A stretch of DNA of 54,341 bases from a bacterium UBP15_UBA6099 (GCA_002435745.1 DIWT01000009.1:1-54341), one strand, 5' to 3'; shown: positions 34,240 to 43,286, counted from the first letter of the stretch. Notes: generated by a model from the sequence alone, not told the origin. Program-made: numbers and translations.

Positions 34240-35535
34240 TTATGTCCGCTCCGAACTGTTGTTGAGAATGTCGCGCGCCGCCGCCAGTTCATCCGCCGCG
34301 CCTGAGATCAGGCCGTCCCTTTTTCTGCGCAGAAGCTCGGCAAGCGCCGCGCCCATGCTAGGCCCGCGCGCGAACCCGGCAGTTGCCAAATCCTCTCCCG
34401 TTATTTCCAGTTTCATGTCGCGCAGCCTGTGCAGGAAGTCGTCCACCTTGGCTCGCGCCGCCGGAGAGGCCGCCGCCCTGAACGCCGCCAAAGCTTCAAG
34501 TGGAAACCTATCGAGCGCGTCGCAAACCGCCGCGCCTCCGGTCGCCGATTCCAGCGCCGCGCTCAACGCGCCGCCGTCCATTTCTCCCGCCGCCGCCAGA
34601 ACCCTTTCCTCTTCGCGGGTCGCGCAGAGCCGCTCGGAGAGCCGCCGCATGACGTCCCGCGCGTTTCCGATAGATGCCGCCGCAAGCCCGGCCAGCCAAC
34701 GGGAAAACGTCCCGTCCCCGGCGAACTGTTCCGTCGCCGATTCGGATTCCGCCGCCAAGTCTTCGGGCAGAAAGAGCGCGGCGCTCATAGCGTAACCGGG
34801 GCAGAGAACGGAGTCGACGCCCATCTTTGAGAACGCGGCGACAGCCCGCCCGCGCCCCGCCGGCCGCTCTTCAAATATCATTTTCAATTCCTTCTTAATC
34901 CTTTCGCCGGACACCGTGTCCATCGCCCCGGAGGCCAACGCGTCAGCCGCCAGCGCGGCCGTCTCCGGCTCAACTTCAAAAGAGAGCCTTCCGCTGAATC
35001 TGGCGCAACGCGCGATCCTCGTCGGGTCGTCGATAAAACTCTTGCTGTGGAGCAACTTGATCAGCCCGGCCTCAATGTCCCTCAATCCGCCAAAAGGGTC
35101 TATCGCCTCTCCGAAGCGGTCGGGCCGAAGCTCGACGGCGATAGCGTTTATAGTGAAGTCGCGGCGGCGAAGGTCGTCCTCTATCGAGCCGAAGGAAACA
35201 TCCGGCAGAGCGCCGGGCCGCGAATAGGTCTCGGTTCTGGCGGACGCCGCGTCGAACCTGAATCCGCCGGGAGCGCGCAGAGTGGCGACGCCGAAACGCG
35301 CGTGGCTTTCGCATTCGAGTCCGAGCGCGGCGGCGGCGGCGGCGGCGAACTTCACCGCGTCTCCTTCAAGGACGAGGTCCACGTCAGGCGGGCGCAGGCC
35401 CATCGCCAAATCCCTCGCGCAACCGCCCACTACGCACAGCCGAAGCCCGGACTCCGCCGCCCTTTCTCCCAGAGCCGCGAGCGCGACGCTCCACGACTCC
35501 GGAAGCGACTCTTTCAGCCTCGCCCCCAGATTCAT
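34240..35535 (-). CDS. cca: CCA tRNA nucleotidyltransferase / poly(A) polymerase family
   Basis: A 431-residue class II nucleotidyltransferase that adds CCA to tRNA 3' ends or A-tails to RNA. The head has VVGGCARDLAMG and the two catalytic aspartates in PDVDLVLEG. RRDFTINAIAVEL and DPTRIARCARFSGRLSF are typical. I chose the ATG at 35535, which overlaps the upstream stop by ATGA. The C-terminal half is longer and more Ala-rich than in minimal CCA enzymes. CCA adding versus poly(A) adding cannot be decided here. Confidence 0.88.
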   Translation of the reverse strand: MNLGARLKESLPESWSVALAALGERAAESGLRLCVVGGCARDLAMGLRPPDVDLVLEGDAVKFAAAAAAALGLECESHARFGVATLRAPGGFRFDAASARTETYSRPGALPDVSFGSIEDDLRRRDFTINAIAVELRPDRFGEAIDPFGGLRDIEAGLIKLLHSKSFIDDPTRIARCARFSGRLSFEVEPETAALAADALASGAMDTVSGERIKKELKMIFEERPAGRGRAVAAFSKMGVDSVLCPGYAMSAALFLPEDLAAESESATEQFAGDGTFSRWLAGLAAASIGNARDVMRRLSERLCATREEERVLAAAGEMDGGALSAALESATGGAAVCDALDRFPLEALAAFRAAASPAARAKVDDFLHRLRDMKLEITGEDLATAGFARGPSMGAALAELLRRKRDGLISGAADELAAARDILNNSSERT

Positions 35536-36317
35536 TCCGTCCCCATCAACATCGATTCCGTTATCAGCCTGTCCCCGCGCCTGATGAGGTCCAGCCCGGT
35601 GGCCGTGTCCTTCATCTTCCTGACCCGATTCTGCGTGACGACCAGCTTGACCGGATAGCCGTTCTTTGCGAACCACAGTTCTTCCTTGTAGTCAATCTCC
35701 ATCCGCACTTCCACGATGCTCCCGCTTTCGGGGTCCTGCGCCTTTCTTTCCACCACATACCTGCCCGCGCCTTCCATTCGATGACAAAGGATGGAATTGA
35801 CGCGCTCCCTGCCGAGATATCTCTTTGTCAACTCCATCTTCAGATCCATGTTGAAGACCTTGACGTCGGACGTCTCTTTCCACGCGGCGCGCCGGCGCAT
35901 TCTCTTCTTCGGAAGCTCCGGGAGCAGGTGATAAAGGTTTATGGACGGCGGCATGCCGGAGCCTCTTATGTCCAGATGCCGACCCGAACGGTCGATGTAG
36001 ACTTGAGCCTCTCCGTATGAGCGGCCCTTTGTCGCGTGTCCCTCGCCTTCCGGCGGATGCGCCGTCAGCTTGACTATCGTCGTCCCTCCTCTGGGAATCT
36101 CGGCCACTCTCGCCTTCGTCACAAGCTTCTTCCACGCTATGTTGTCCTCAAACTCGTCTTCAGCCTTTTCAACCTGCCGGCCTTCAGTATACGAATAGAC
36201 GAGAGTTTTCCGGACAGGAAAATCGTACTTTAGGCGGGTTCCGCAGCCGGACATCGCGCACGCAAAAGCCAGCGCCGCCGCCAGCGCGACCATCCCCGCG
36301 AACGGGCGTTTCTTCAT
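35532..36317 (-). CDS. Lipoprotein of unknown function
   Basis: A 261-residue protein with a lipoprotein signal peptide: basic start, hydrophobic core, lipobox MSGC with lipidated Cys25. The rest is beta-rich (tracts such as VYSYTEGRQVEKAEDEFED and VEVRMEIDYKEELWF) and may form a periplasmic or outer-membrane-facing barrel-like fold, but I do not recognise it. The ATG overlaps the lysA stop, and its own stop overlaps cca, so it is translated within a core operon. Confidence 0.75.
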   Translation of the reverse strand: MKKRPFAGMVALAAALAFACAMSGCGTRLKYDFPVRKTLVYSYTEGRQVEKAEDEFEDNIAWKKLVTKARVAEIPRGGTTIVKLTAHPPEGEGHATKGRSYGEAQVYIDRSGRHLDIRGSGMPPSINLYHLLPELPKKRMRRRAAWKETSDVKVFNMDLKMELTKRYLGRERVNSILCHRMEGAGRYVVERKAQDPESGSIVEVRMEIDYKEELWFAKNGYPVKLVVTQNRVRKMKDTATGLDLIRRGDRLITESMLMGTE

Positions 36318-37657
36318 TTCTTTTTTCGGCATTTCTTTATCAGCCTAGCGGGCGGAGTGTCGCACGCGTACATGTCTTCCTCAGTCTCCCGCCTCGCCGC
36401 CACTTCAGGCTTTCCTCCCCGCAACAGAACCGTCGCCGGCCTCGGAAACTTGTTGTAGTTGCTCGACATCGAATGGTTGTACGCCCCTGTCGAGAACACC
36501 GCCAGAGTCTCCCCCGGCTTCGGGTCCGGAAGCTCTATTTCGCTTATCAGCGTGTCCGTCTCGCAGTGCCTTCCGCTCACCCTGTACTTTTTGACGCCCT
36601 TGCGGTCCAGCGGCCTTTCAGCCACAACCGCCTCGTACACCGAGCCGTAAAGGGCCGGGCGCGGATTGTCCGACAGGCCGCCGTCCACGTTGATATAGTT
36701 GCGCACGCCGGGAATGGACTTTACCGGGCCTATCGTGTAGACCGTCATCCCCGCCGGGCCCGCTATCCCGCGCCCCGGCTCCAGCATCAGTCTTGGAGCC
36801 TCAAGCTTGCGTTCCCGCAACTCTTTCTTAAGCGCGCCGCATACCGCCGCCGCGAACTTCGCCTCGGCCACCATCGCCTGCGCGCTGTCGTACCTCACCG
36901 GATACCCGCCGCCGATGTTCAGGTCGCGCACGGTCAGTCCGTAATCGCTCTTCAGTTCGGACATGAACGCCGCCGCGCGCGCCACCGCAGCCCGGAACGG
37001 CTCCGTCTCCAGTATCTGCGAGCCGATGTGGTAGTGTATCCCCATGAATTCGAGGTTGCGCTTCTTGATTATGTGGCCGATAAGCGCCTTCGCCGCCCCG
37101 CCTTCGAGCGGAACCCCGAACTTGCTGTCGAGTTTGCCCACCTGCACCATCTCATGCACGTGCGCCTCGATCCCCGGCGTCACCCGCAGCATCACTTTCG
37201 CCCTGACGCCGAGCCGCTTCGCCGCCTTGTCAGCCGCGTCCGCCTCCAGCGCCGAATCCAGAACAATCCTTCCCACGCCGGCCTTGATCGCCCTCTCAAG
37301 CTCATCGTCCTTCTTGTAGCTGCCGTGCAGAACCACCTTCGACATGTCGGCTCCGACGCGTTCAGCCCCGGCCAGCTCGCCCATGCTCGCCACGTCCAGC
37401 CCAAGCCCCTCGTCGCTCGCTATCGCCAGCGCCGCAAGCGTCGTCAGCGACTTGCACGCGAACAATACCAACACGACTCCGTAACCGCTTTCGAACGCGG
37501 CCTTGAAACTCCGGCACCGCGACCTGAATCCATCCTCGTCGAACAGATAAAGCGGCGTGCCGAACTTCTTCGCCATCGCCGCGACGTCCGCTCCTCCGAA
37601 TGTCAGCCTTCCACTCTTAATCCCCGCGAACGGGTACTTCTCCGGTTTCACTTTCAC
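36314..37657 (-). CDS. lysA: Diaminopimelate decarboxylase
   Basis: A 447-residue PLP enzyme that makes L-lysine from meso-diaminopimelate. The PLP-binding lysine is Lys69 in LFACKS. HYHIGSQI, GGGYPVRYD, EPGRGIAG, SGRHCETDTL (active-site Cys) and GAYNHSMSSNYNKFPRP follow in family order. The start is a GTG preceded by AGGAG. It begins 41 bases inside the end of the RDD gene. Arginine or other decarboxylases of this fold lack the CETD motif, so the call is secure. Confidence 0.94.
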   Translation of the reverse strand: MKVKPEKYPFAGIKSGRLTFGGADVAAMAKKFGTPLYLFDEDGFRSRCRSFKAAFESGYGVVLVLFACKSLTTLAALAIASDEGLGLDVASMGELAGAERVGADMSKVVLHGSYKKDDELERAIKAGVGRIVLDSALEADAADKAAKRLGVRAKVMLRVTPGIEAHVHEMVQVGKLDSKFGVPLEGGAAKALIGHIIKKRNLEFMGIHYHIGSQILETEPFRAAVARAAAFMSELKSDYGLTVRDLNIGGGYPVRYDSAQAMVAEAKFAAAVCGALKKELRERKLEAPRLMLEPGRGIAGPAGMTVYTIGPVKSIPGVRNYINVDGGLSDNPRPALYGSVYEAVVAERPLDRKGVKKYRVSGRHCETDTLISEIELPDPKPGETLAVFSTGAYNHSMSSNYNKFPRPATVLLRGGKPEVAARRETEEDMYACDTPPARLIKKCRKKK

Positions 37658-38468
37658 TTTCCCGTCTCCTGTTCTTTTTTATCTCCCTCTCGACCACTGT
37701 TCCGCCGAGCAGGTCGTGAAATCCTCTTTTGTGTTTCCCCACGAGCGTTATCAGAAGCCCGGAGGAAAGAGCCGCCATGACCGCCGCCCCGAATAAAAAC
37801 ACCACTACCGCCTGCGGCATAGACAGCCCCTTGGTCAGATACTTCCCCCAGATTATAACGCGCCACATGATGGCCGCGCCCGCCGCCGCCCAGATGATCG
37901 CCGTCATCATCCCGATCCACCGCCAGACGGAGGCCGCCGCGCCTACCGGGCCTCCCCCCGCCGCCGCCTTCACCTTCAGCCCCAGCAGCATCTTTCCCGG
38001 CGTCGCCCCGGCCCGCCAGTGCCACAATATGAAGTACAATGACGACACCGTCAACGCCGACAGATAAACGCTCACCGGATATCCCATCCCGCCTATGTCC
38101 GACATCCATTGCATGGACGCCGCTCTGAAAATCAGCGTCAATGGAATCGATATCAGAACAATCGCCGCCGCGTCCACGGCGAACGCCGCCGCGCGCAGAG
38201 CCTCTTTCGGGAACTTTTCCGGCGCTCCCTGCTTGGCCCCGTCCGCCGCCGCGCGCGCCGCCCCCGCAAGCCCGCTCCCGATTCCCTCCACCCGCCTCTG
38301 CGAATCCGCCTTCCTCTTTTCCTTCTTGTGCGCCTTTGCGCACGGCGCGCAGTACGGCCTCCCCGCATGCGGCCTCTCGCATTCGGGACATATCGCTTTT
38401 CCGCACCTGACGCAAAACGAGCTTGCCTCCCGGTCCGGATGGTTGTCGCATTTTCTCTCGACTTTCAT
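37617..38468 (-). CDS. RDD-family membrane protein with an N-terminal zinc finger
   Basis: A 283-residue protein. Residues 7-43 form a B-box-like zinc cluster (C7, H10, C19, C22, C27, C30, C40, C43). A charged linker follows, then an RDD-type membrane domain with about four helices (from about 93 to 265). Such pairings are found in bacteria, but the function is not known. Its ATG overlaps the lptC stop (ATGA) and its 3' end overlaps lysA by 41 bases. Confidence 0.8.
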   Translation of the reverse strand: MKVERKCDNHPDREASSFCVRCGKAICPECERPHAGRPYCAPCAKAHKKEKRKADSQRRVEGIGSGLAGAARAAADGAKQGAPEKFPKEALRAAAFAVDAAAIVLISIPLTLIFRAASMQWMSDIGGMGYPVSVYLSALTVSSLYFILWHWRAGATPGKMLLGLKVKAAAGGGPVGAAASVWRWIGMMTAIIWAAAGAAIMWRVIIWGKYLTKGLSMPQAVVVFLFGAAVMAALSSGLLITLVGKHKRGFHDLLGGTVVEREIKKNRRRESESETGEVPVRGD

Positions 38469-39064
38469 TTCGTGCTGTCCAGTTCCAGTTCAATCACCAC
38501 ATTGCCTTCCATCGCCACCAGCCTGCCCTCCCGCTTCAGCCTCATCTCGTCCCCCCGGATGCTCCCGCCGTCCACCTTCACCACCGCGCCCGACGCCAGC
38601 AACTCGTCCGAACTCTCCCTCCACGCCATCTGCCTCGCCGTCATCTCATGGCCCTCCGGCTTCAGCATGCCGCTCACCCCGCCCTCGACCCTAACCGTCT
38701 TCTCCGCCCGGTCGTATATCGTCAACGGCGCGGCGAACTCAAGCTCGAATCCTTCCTCCCGGATGAACACACCGCTCGACTTCGAGAACACCGTCTGCCC
38801 GGATATGTCCTCGCTCGATATCGATTCGGCCCCCATCGTCCACTTCACCTTGCCGTCCACGAAGTGCTTTATCTTAGGGTTCTCCGCCTCTATTCCGGGC
38901 AGGGCCGGATTCTCAGCCTCTCCGCTATCTTCCGCGCTCTCAATCGGCGGCGGCTCCGCGCCCGGCCTCGGCGCTATCACGAACTTGTACACCGCGAACG
39001 CCATCGCCGCCAGCAGAACCGGCAGCGCCGCCCCGTATATGATTTTCGACAATAATTCTCTCAT
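38465..39064 (-). CDS. lptC: LptC-like LPS-export protein
   Basis: A 199-residue protein with one N-terminal membrane helix (about 9-28) and a periplasmic beta-jellyroll (about 60-199) with alternating pattern such as LTIYDRAEKTVRVEGGVSG and SIRGDEMRLKREGRL, as in LptC/LptA of the lipopolysaccharide bridge. In E. coli, LptC links the inner-membrane transporter to LptA. lptA and lptB are not in the window. Its start overlaps the GT2 stop by ATGA. Confidence 0.75.
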   Translation of the reverse strand: MRELLSKIIYGAALPVLLAAMAFAVYKFVIAPRPGAEPPPIESAEDSGEAENPALPGIEAENPKIKHFVDGKVKWTMGAESISSEDISGQTVFSKSSGVFIREEGFELEFAAPLTIYDRAEKTVRVEGGVSGMLKPEGHEMTARQMAWRESSDELLASGAVVKVDGGSIRGDEMRLKREGRLVAMEGNVVIELELDSTK

Positions 39065-39813
39065 CGCGCCGTTTCATTTCCCATCTGTTTCATTTCGCCT
39101 GCCACAGGAGCGAGCCGCCGCCTTATTCCCGGAGCCGCCGCAAGCCCGGCCGCCAGAAGCTTCCAGTTCAGCTTCGACTCTCCCGCCCGCCGCTCCTCGA
39201 ACATGAACGGAACTTCCTCCACGGCGAACCCGCGCGACTCGACGGCGAACAGAACTTCCTGCACCACCGCCGGCCCGGCCGCCCTCAGCTTCTCCCACGG
39301 AACCGCCTCTAGCGCCTCCCGCCGGAACCCCCTGAACCCCGTCGTGCAGTCTCTCGTTTTCAATCCCAGCGCCGCTCTCAGGTAGACGTTCGCCGCGCGC
39401 GTTATCCACCTGCGCGCCGCGCTCCTTCCCCTCTCTCCGCCGCCGGCGACCAGCCTCGACGCGACCGCAGCGTCCGCCCGCCCCAGCGCCTCCAGCAGCA
39501 ACTCCAGAACCGCCGGATCATGCGACCCGTCCGCGTCCATCTCGAAAATATAGTCGTACCCCAGCGCGAGCGCCCGCCGGAAACCTTCCACTCCCGCGTA
39601 TCCTCTCCCCCTCGGCCCTTCGCGCTCGATCAGCAACACCCTCGGATCCGCTCCGAACCTCTCCCGCACAAGCCCCGCCGTTCCGTCCGGCGACATGTCG
39701 TCCACCACCATCGCGTCGAACCCGCCCGGCCTCGACAATACCCCTTCAAGCATGAAAACGATGTTCTCGCGCTCGTTGTATGTCGGCAGTATCGCCACAG
39801 CGCGGCAAGTCAT
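39061..39813 (-). CDS. Family 2 glycosyltransferase, dolichol/polyprenol-phosphate mannose synthase type
   Basis: A 250-residue GT-A fold enzyme. It begins VAILPTYNERENI, has the nucleotide-binding VDDMSPDGTA (about 37-46), the metal-binding MDADGSHDP, and RDCTTGFRGFRRE, all typical of DPM1-like enzymes that load mannose or glucose onto a polyprenyl phosphate for envelope glycans. It lacks membrane helices, like DPM1. ATGA overlaps join it to the glycerate kinase upstream and lptC downstream. Confidence 0.88.
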   Translation of the reverse strand: MTCRAVAILPTYNERENIVFMLEGVLSRPGGFDAMVVDDMSPDGTAGLVRERFGADPRVLLIEREGPRGRGYAGVEGFRRALALGYDYIFEMDADGSHDPAVLELLLEALGRADAAVASRLVAGGGERGRSAARRWITRAANVYLRAALGLKTRDCTTGFRGFRREALEAVPWEKLRAAGPAVVQEVLFAVESRGFAVEEVPFMFEERRAGESKLNWKLLAAGLAAAPGIRRRLAPVAGEMKQMGNETAR

Positions 39814-40958
39814 TTCGCGCCCATCCTCATGCCCGCGCGCAACAGCCGCCCGGCGCGCCGCGCCGCTCGCTCCAGCAGCTCGCCGCCCCCGCTCATCGCC
39901 GCCTCCAACGCCATCGGCTTGTCCACTATCGGAAACACCGCCGCGAACCCCGCCTCGTACAACTCGTCCTCCTCCTCCACCCCCCCGCAGAACGCTATCG
40001 CCGGAATCCCGTATTTTTTCGCCAGCTTCAGCGCCCCGAACGGAGCCTTCCCCTGCGCCGACTGCGAATCCATCCGCCCCTCTCCCGTCACCATCATGTC
40101 AGCCACGGACGCCCTTGCGTCCAGACCGGTAATATCTATCATCAAATCGATGCCGGACACCAGCCGCGCTCCCGCGAACGCCATCAGGCCGAATCCGGCC
40201 CCGCCCGCAGCCCCGGCTCCCGGCTCGTTGCGGAACTCCCTCTTGAAATGCTTTTCCACGACCCCCGCGTAGCTTTTCAGCCCCGCATCCAGCCGCTTGA
40301 CCATCGCCGCGTCCGCGCCCTTCTGCGGACCGTACACCGCGCTCGCCCCCTTCGGCCCGACCAGCGGGTTCGTCACGTCGCAAGCCACAAGTATCTCCGC
40401 CGCCGCCACTGCCGCGTTCGCTCCGGTCGCGTCGATTTTTCTTATATCTTTCAGCGTCCCGCCGCGCGGCTCAACCTCCCGGCCGTCCGCCCCGATAAAC
40501 CTGTATCCGAGCGCCGCCGCCATCCCAACCCCGCCGTCATTCGTCGCGCTTCCGCCTATCCCCACTATCACCCGCATCGCGCCACGCCTCACAGCGTCCG
40601 CAATCAGCGCACCCATCCCGTACGTCGACGCCTTTTCCGGGTTTCTCTCAGACGCCTCTATCATCGCCAGCCCGCTCACAAGCGCCATCTCCACCACCGC
40701 CGTCGCCCCGCCGTCGATGAGCAGATACCGCGTCGCCCGCGACCGCCCCAGCGCGTCCGGAGCCTTCAACCGGATTTCCTTGGACTTCACGCTCGCCGCC
40801 ACCGCGTCCAGCGTCCCGTCCCCGCCGTCGGCGATCGGAACCCTGTCCGCCGTCAGCCGCCCGCCGAACCCGGCCTTCATCCCCGCCGCTATCCTGTCCG
40901 CAACCTCTATCCCGCTCATGCTTCCCTTGAACGGGTTGGACGCAATAACTATCCTCAT
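39810..40958 (-). CDS. glxK: Glycerate kinase (GlxK/GarK class)
   Basis: A 382-residue kinase that phosphorylates glycerate to 2-phosphoglycerate. It starts MRIVIASNPFKGSMSG, has VPIADGGDGTLDAV, IGGSATNDGGVGMAAALGYR, and VTGEGRMDSQSAQGKAP, the hallmark blocks of this class. The ATG has GGAAGGA eight bases upstream, so the longer in-frame reading is rejected. It lies between glycosyltransferase genes, an odd place for a photorespiration/glyoxylate enzyme. Confidence 0.93.
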   Translation of the reverse strand: MRIVIASNPFKGSMSGIEVADRIAAGMKAGFGGRLTADRVPIADGGDGTLDAVAASVKSKEIRLKAPDALGRSRATRYLLIDGGATAVVEMALVSGLAMIEASERNPEKASTYGMGALIADAVRRGAMRVIVGIGGSATNDGGVGMAAALGYRFIGADGREVEPRGGTLKDIRKIDATGANAAVAAAEILVACDVTNPLVGPKGASAVYGPQKGADAAMVKRLDAGLKSYAGVVEKHFKREFRNEPGAGAAGGAGFGLMAFAGARLVSGIDLMIDITGLDARASVADMMVTGEGRMDSQSAQGKAPFGALKLAKKYGIPAIAFCGGVEEEDELYEAGFAAVFPIVDKPMALEAAMSGGGELLERAARRAGRLLRAGMRMGAK

Positions 40959-40983
40959 TTCAGATTTCCTTCCTCGCTCGCCG

Positions 40984-42360
40984 TCAGCGCGCCGACCGTT
41001 TCCCGCGCCCGACATTCTCCCTCAATATGTGCTGCGCCGTCCTGTACATTATCCTCAAGTCCAGTCCGGGGCTGTAGTTGTAGATGTATATCAAGTCGTA
41101 TTTCAGCTTCATCGCCGCGTCCGTCTCATAGCGGCCGTAAACCTGCGCCAGCCCGGTCATCCCCGGCAGAGCCAGTTTCCTGTTCGCGTACGCCGGATGC
41201 CTCGCCTCGAACTCCGCCACGAACTCCGGCCTCTCCGGCCTCGGCCCGACCAAGCTCATTTCCCCTTTCAGCACATTTATCAACTGCGGCAGCTCGTCTA
41301 TCTTCAAGTTCCTCAGAACCCGCCCCGCCCGCGTCACCCTCGGATCATCCTCCCCGCAGAACGCAGGCCCCGTCTCCTCTTCCGCCCCCGTCACCATCGT
41401 CCTGAACTTCAATATCCTGAACGCCCGGCCCCCGCGCCCCACCCTTTCCTGACTGTAAAACACAGGGCCTCGCGACGTCGCCTTCACCGCCAACGCCGCA
41501 GCCGCCATCAACGGCGACAGAACCACGAGCGCCGCCGCCGCCATCCCCGCGTCCATCCCCCTCTTTATCAGAAAAAACCTTCCCGACGCCGTCGGGAGCG
41601 AAGGCGACGCCAGCGGCGCGTCCCCTATCACAAGATGATGCTTCGCCCCCGCCGCTATGTCCGCCACATCCGGAACCATAAACACCACCGCCCCCGGATA
41701 AGACAGCGCAAGCTCGAACGCGAAATCCCGCGCGCGCGGCGCGTCGTCCGTCACAATCACACAGTCCGCCCCCGACTCCAGCGCCGCCCTCGCCTCGCCC
41801 TCGCTCCTCGCCCCCGGCCCCCCCCACAAAACATACCGCCCCCCCGAAGCCCCCGCCACGCACCTCTCGATATGCTCCCTCTTCTCGTCCCCCCCGAACA
41901 CCACCGTCTTCCTCGCGGGCAGAGTCCTCAGATGCGCCCAATGCGTCCGGATGTGAACCACCGACACCGCCACCAACTGCACGAACGCCGACATCATGAT
42001 AACCGTCCGGGGAAACGCGAACGCCCGGCTCAGAAACGTCAGCGCCATCACGCACACCGTCGCCAGCGCCACCCCGGACAGCGCCTTGAAAAATATCGAT
42101 ATCGCGTCGTCGCTCTCGTCGTTGTCATACAGCCCCTGCAGATAAAACACCGCGACGAATATCGCGGTGATATAGAACCACGTCTGCCGGTACGCCACGA
42201 TATTGCGCTCCGGCACGTCGCCCAGAAACCTCGCGGCGAACACCGCCACGATGCATACATTCACAAGCGCGGCGTCAAACAACGCCGACACCCACGGCCT
42301 CGTCATCGACAATCCATTCCGCCCGCCCGGCTCCCCCGCCTTCCATTCCCCGCCGGACAC
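40984..42360 (-). CDS. Polyprenyl glycosylphosphotransferase (exopolysaccharide priming)
   Basis: A 458-residue integral membrane enzyme that transfers a sugar phosphate onto undecaprenyl phosphate. Several N-terminal helices (about 25-130) and a Rossmann-like middle domain precede the bacterial sugar transferase domain (about 270-455). The latter has KRGMDAGMAA, YSQERVGRGG, ILKFRTM, RVLRNLKIDELPQL, GEMSLVGPRPERP and LPGMTGLAQV. The start is GTG at 42360 or ATG at 42306. A TATAAT lies at 42390-42395. It is the first gene of the long minus-strand run. Confidence 0.88.
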   Translation of the reverse strand: MSGGEWKAGEPGGRNGLSMTRPWVSALFDAALVNVCIVAVFAARFLGDVPERNIVAYRQTWFYITAIFVAVFYLQGLYDNDESDDAISIFFKALSGVALATVCVMALTFLSRAFAFPRTVIMMSAFVQLVAVSVVHIRTHWAHLRTLPARKTVVFGGDEKREHIERCVAGASGGRYVLWGGPGARSEGEARAALESGADCVIVTDDAPRARDFAFELALSYPGAVVFMVPDVADIAAGAKHHLVIGDAPLASPSLPTASGRFFLIKRGMDAGMAAAALVVLSPLMAAAALAVKATSRGPVFYSQERVGRGGRAFRILKFRTMVTGAEEETGPAFCGEDDPRVTRAGRVLRNLKIDELPQLINVLKGEMSLVGPRPERPEFVAEFEARHPAYANRKLALPGMTGLAQVYGRYETDAAMKLKYDLIYIYNYSPGLDLRIMYRTAQHILRENVGRGKRSAR

Positions 42361-42389
42361 AGGCCCGCTCGCACACTTTATTGGATTTT

Positions 42390-42395
42390 ATTATA
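42390..42395 (-). promoter_or_regulatory. -10 element of the glycosyltransferase-scpB run
   Basis: Reads TATAAT on the minus strand in an AT-rich island, 30 bases before the GTG start. The -35 is weak. Confidence 0.45.
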
Positions 42396-42697
42396 TATTA
42401 AAGGAATATTAAACACGAACACCCCATTAACCATTTCCACGCCACCCACAACCCTGTTGTGGGTGTGTCATTTTCAAACCCAACTAAGAACCGTCACAAC
42501 ACCACGCCTTGCATATCCGCAAGGCGCTTTTTTGCGGTAGGGGCGGGGTTTCCCCGCCCCAAATTGCCCCCGTTATCAGGCGCGGAAACCGCGCCCTTTA
42601 AGCAGGATGCCATATCCGGAAAGATACGATTCTGTGACGGTCGCGCGAAGATGTGTTATCATATAAATAAATACCTGCGGCAAGCGGGTGGCGGACA
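42396..42697. repeat. Non-coding region with four consecutive hairpins
   Basis: Perfect hairpins at 42443-42465 (10-base arms, loop CCT), 42505-42526 (8-base arms, loop of 6), 42540-42560 (GGGGCGGGG around TTT) and 42579-42595 (GGCGCGG around AAA). No gene. The cluster separates the core operon from accessory DNA. Confidence 0.8.
42505..42533 (+). terminator. Intrinsic-terminator-like hairpin with T run
   Basis: CGCCTTGC pairs with GCAAGGCG and is followed by CTTTTTTG, a canonical plus-strand terminator. However, no plus-strand gene ends nearby. It may block read-through into the accessory region. Confidence 0.5.
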
Positions 42698-42829
42698 ATG
42701 ACACAGACAGAACTTCTGCAACTCATTAAGAATAAGCTCAGAGAACTCTACAGTTTCCGTTTTCATGCGCTGTCGCAACGTTTTTTGCGGCAAGGAGAAG
42801 GAATTGAAAAAACTCAGACTATACCTTGA
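42698..42829 (+). pseudogene. Possible 5' remnant of a nucleotidyltransferase gene
   Basis: An ATG opens 43 residues. The first 24 (MTQTELLQLIKNKLRELYSF) resemble the N-terminal helix of small MNT-type nucleotidyltransferases, but the expected GSEARG catalytic motif never appears and the frame soon stops. It overlaps the start of the PIN gene. The likeness is short and by eye only. Confidence 0.25.
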
Positions 42830-43286
42830 AACTTCTGTCTGGAACTTTCTTTTCGCGGACGACGCGCCCTATAAAAAAGAGGCTACGGAGAAGCTGTTTT
42901 CCGAGATAGAACAGGGCGAATATTCCATATTTATTTCTGATATCGTCTTGAGGGAAATTAATAACGCAAGCGATCTAAAACGAAAGAAACTTGTTGATAA
43001 GATTGTAAAATATTCGCCTGTGGCGCTCGATGAGGATGTTGAAGTCGCAAATCTTGTTCAGTATTATATTGAGAACGGTCTTCTAACGGAAAAACAGTCA
43101 GCGGATATCAGCCACCTTTCTGTCGCCACCGTGAATGATATCGATGTGCTTGTGAGTTGGAACATGCGACATATTGTTAAGCGGAAAACAAAAATACTCG
43201 TTAACGCGTTGAATCAAATCAGGGGATACAGACCTATTGAGATTTGCACCCCCGAAGAGGTGATTGATTATGACACAGATGAATGA
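42804..43286 (+). CDS. PIN-domain toxin-like protein
   Basis: A 160-residue PIN-domain protein, probably a VapC-type RNase of a toxin-antitoxin pair. It starts KLRLYLETSVWNFLF (Glu in place of the usual first Asp), has ISDIVLREI, SADISHLSVATVNDIDVLVSWNMRHIV with acidic residues in the PIN pattern, and ends CTPEEVIDYDTDE. I chose the TTG at 42804, which follows AAGGAGAAGGAA. An ATG at 42765 would add 13 unlikely residues. The next gene overlaps its 3' end. Confidence 0.75.
   Translation: MKKLRLYLETSVWNFLFADDAPYKKEATEKLFSEIEQGEYSIFISDIVLREINNASDLKRKKLVDKIVKYSPVALDEDVEVANLVQYYIENGLLTEKQSADISHLSVATVNDIDVLVSWNMRHIVKRKTKILVNALNQIRGYRPIEICTPEEVIDYDTDE

Noticed and set aside
38109..42540. Very long plus-strand ORFs opposite the GC-rich minus-strand operon
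   Set aside because: They are antisense shadows caused by high third-position GC. Their translations are Arg/Pro/His-rich and match nothing.
42459..42701. An 80-residue plus-strand ORF across the hairpin cluster
   Set aside because: It reads straight through four hairpins and has no ribosome site.
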